Below are positions 62,370-64,000 of a stretch of 64,000 nucleotides of DNA, in pieces (position 1 is the stretch's first letter; every line of letters begins with the position of its first letter). The position numbers and the translations under genes were made by a program. Source of the DNA: CAZAEL01 sp964484135 (GTDB taxonomy: Bacteria > Elusimicrobiota > Elusimicrobia > FEN-1173). The stretch covers positions 15,295 through 79,294 of the forward strand of contig CAZAEL010000005.1 in the NCBI GenBank assembly GCA_964484135.1, written 5' to 3'. The notes under the pieces were generated by a model, which was not told the origin of the DNA, did not search any database, and was given only the letters and a program-made list of their open reading frames with translations.

Positions 62370-63950
62370 ATGTCCGCGATCAAGAAACGTCCCACGCGCA
62401 AAAAAACGCGAAAAGCGACGCATACGGTTTCAACGAACGGTTTGAAACCCGCCCCTTTGGGCATCCCCAAGCCCCAGGGTTTCATGAAGGTCGCCCGGGA
62501 ATTGCCCGTGGACATGGCGCCCGTGGACCGGGTCCACCACTGGGGCGAGTTCCACGAGCACATGCCCGAGGACGGCCTGCGCAAGCAGGGCGCCCGGTGC
62601 ATGGACTGCGGCGTGCCCTTCTGCCACACCGGCTCCCTTTTGGCCGGCATGGCGTCCGGCTGTCCCATCAACAACCTCATCCCGGAATGGAACGACCTGG
62701 TGTACCGCGGCCTGTGGAAGGACGCCATCCACCGCCTGCACAAGACCAACAATTTCCCCGAGTTCACGGGCCGGGTCTGCCCCGCGCCCTGCGAAGGCTC
62801 CTGCGTGCTGGGCATCAGCGAGCCGCCCGTCACCATCAAGAACATCGAGGTCTCCATCGTGGAGAAGGCCTTCTCCGAAGGCTGGGTGGAGGCCGAGGCC
62901 CCGGCCAAGCGCACCGGCAAAAAGGTGGCGGTCATCGGCTCCGGGCCCGCGGGCCTGGCCTGCGCGGCCCAGCTCAACCGCGTCGGGCACACGGTCACCG
63001 TGTTCGAGCGCGCGGACCGGATCGGCGGCCTGCTCATGTACGGCATCCCCAACATGAAGCTGGAAAAACGCATCGTGGAGCGCCGCCTCAAAGTGATGCG
63101 GGCCGAAGGGGTGAAATTCGTCACCAACACCGAGGTGGGCAAGAACTACCCCGCGGACAAACTGCGGAAAGAGTTCGACGCCATCGTGCTCTGCACCGGC
63201 GCCACCAAGCCCCGGGACCTGCCCGTGCCGGGCCGGGAGCTGAAGGGCGTCCACTTCGCCATGGAATTTTTGCACTTGAACACCAAGAGCCTTCTGGACT
63301 CCGGCCACTCGGACGGCAAGTTCATCACCGCCCACAACAAGGACGTCATCGTGATCGGCGGCGGGGACACGGGCACGGACTGCGTGGGCACGGCCCTGCG
63401 CCATCGGTGCAAGAGCCTGGTGCAGTTCGAAATCCTGCCCAAGCCGCCGGACCAGCGCGCCCCGGACAACCCCTGGCCCCAATGGCCCAAGGTGTACAAA
63501 ATGGACTACGGCCAGGAAGAGGCCGCGGCCATGTACGGCGAAGACCCCCGCAAATACCTCATCATGACCAAAAAGTTCGTGGGCGGGGAAAACAGCGGCC
63601 ACGTCAAGGAAGTGCACACCGTGAACATCGAATGGGCCAAGAACGACAAGGGCCAGTTCGTGCCCAAGGAGATCCCGGGCACGGAAAAGGTCTGGCCCGC
63701 CCAGCTGGTGCTCCTGGCCATGGGCTTCCTGGGCCCGGAAGAAGGCCTGCTCAAACAGCTCGGCGTGGCGCAGGACGAACGGTCCAACGCCAGGGCGGAC
63801 CACGGACGGTTCGCCACCAGCGTGCCGGGCGTGTTCGCGGCGGGCGACTGCCGCCGGGGCCAGTCCCTGGTGGTCTGGGCCATCAATGAAGGCCGCGGCG
63901 CGGCCCGCGAGTGCGACCGCTTCCTTATGGGACACACGGATTTGCCCTAG
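62370..63950 (+). CDS. gltD: Glutamate synthase small subunit
   Basis: 526 aa from ATG 62370, with GGGAGG 9 bases upstream. It starts with an unusually basic 30-residue extension (IKKRPTRKKTRKATH). Then the iron-sulfur region GARCMDCGVPFCHT and CPAPCEGSC, the FAD motif VAVIGSGPAGLACAAQLN and the NADPH site IVIGGGDTGTDCVGTALR follow, ending FAAGDCRRGQSLVVWAINEGR. It passes electrons from NADPH to GltB. The extension might be a mis-called start, but no later start fits. Confidence 0.95.
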   Translation: MSAIKKRPTRKKTRKATHTVSTNGLKPAPLGIPKPQGFMKVARELPVDMAPVDRVHHWGEFHEHMPEDGLRKQGARCMDCGVPFCHTGSLLAGMASGCPINNLIPEWNDLVYRGLWKDAIHRLHKTNNFPEFTGRVCPAPCEGSCVLGISEPPVTIKNIEVSIVEKAFSEGWVEAEAPAKRTGKKVAVIGSGPAGLACAAQLNRVGHTVTVFERADRIGGLLMYGIPNMKLEKRIVERRLKVMRAEGVKFVTNTEVGKNYPADKLRKEFDAIVLCTGATKPRDLPVPGRELKGVHFAMEFLHLNTKSLLDSGHSDGKFITAHNKDVIVIGGGDTGTDCVGTALRHRCKSLVQFEILPKPPDQRAPDNPWPQWPKVYKMDYGQEEAAAMYGEDPRKYLIMTKKFVGGENSGHVKEVHTVNIEWAKNDKGQFVPKEIPGTEKVWPAQLVLLAMGFLGPEEGLLKQLGVAQDERSNARADHGRFATSVPGVFAAGDCRRGQSLVVWAINEGRGAARECDRFLMGHTDLP

Positions 63951-64000
63951 GAGTCTACCGCTCCTGTCATTGCGAGCGTAAGCGAAGCAATCCAGCCTTT
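63951..64000 (+). repeat. Start of a REP-like interspersed element
   Basis: CTGTCATTGCGAGCG at 63964-63978, then AAGCGAAGCAATCC, which is the well-known beginning of short repetitive elements scattered through many environmental bacterial genomes. It runs out of the window. Confidence 0.5.

Overview
The window is high-GC bacterial DNA with tightly packed, mostly co-directional genes, many overlapping by 4 bases (GTGA or ATGA). The combination of PorV/UPF0164-type outer-membrane barrels, FlgD-like C-terminal Ig modules, a PEP-CTERM/exosortase system and a complete Gram-negative exopolysaccharide (EPS) locus indicates a diderm environmental bacterium. Elusimicrobiota or a neighbouring candidate phylum is my best guess, as an inference only. 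A 100-base run of N with identical 46-base flanks shows that this is a scaffolded draft, probably a metagenome-assembled genome.

Layout. (1) 1-501: end of a GNAT acetyltransferase. (2) 526-4780, minus strand: a PorV-like barrel followed by a large secreted beta-helix/FN3 protein with a FlgD-like C-terminus. (3) 4781-5396: AT-rich intergenic region with a promoter and a leader hairpin. (4) 5397-46424, plus strand: one long EPS/exosortase run. It opens with a 58-aa HTH protein, an unusual fusion of a PorV-type barrel to a Wza-type export protein, a Wzc-type tyrosine kinase, a small secreted FlgD-like protein and another PorV barrel. Then come acetyltransferases, a methyltransferase-kinase fusion, Wzx, an O-antigen polymerase/ligase, glycosyltransferases, deacetylases, an AsnB/ACP/acyl-ligase/NadE-like decoration module, SGNH and hexapeptide acyltransferase candidates, a CapK-type ligase and two more beta-helix proteins. 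Last are the exosortase, EpsI, a UDP-sugar dehydrogenase, an exosortase-type polysaccharide deacetylase, a PorV-CsgG-like fusion, an epimerase and a cupin. (5) 46425-49735: a promoter with a palindromic operator, two tandem small paralogous proteins of unknown function, a strong terminator, the initiating sugar-phosphate transferase and two PEP-CTERM substrates, closed by a terminator. (6) 49736-57752: a membrane protein, a TPR lipoprotein, glmS, an apparently leaderless rplM-rpsI, a TPR protein, an InlB-repeat lipoprotein and a LysR regulator. (7) 57775-63950: gltB-gltD glutamate synthase, followed by the start of a REP-like repeat.

How it works together (inference from families). GlmS, the epimerase and the UDP-sugar dehydrogenase supply sugars. 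The 47253 transferase loads the first sugar-phosphate on undecaprenyl phosphate, the glycosyltransferases extend it, Wzx flips it, the ligase/polymerase joins it, and Wzc plus the barrel-fused export protein take it out. Deacetylases, acyl/acetyltransferases and the ACP/acyl-ligase module modify it. The exosortase processes PEP-CTERM proteins, probably co-displayed with the EPS. The most unusual items are the barrel-export fusion, the repeated PorV/FlgD-like-CTD neighbourhood, the two small paralogs upstream of the initiating transferase, and a dispersed palindromic repeat placed at stop codons.
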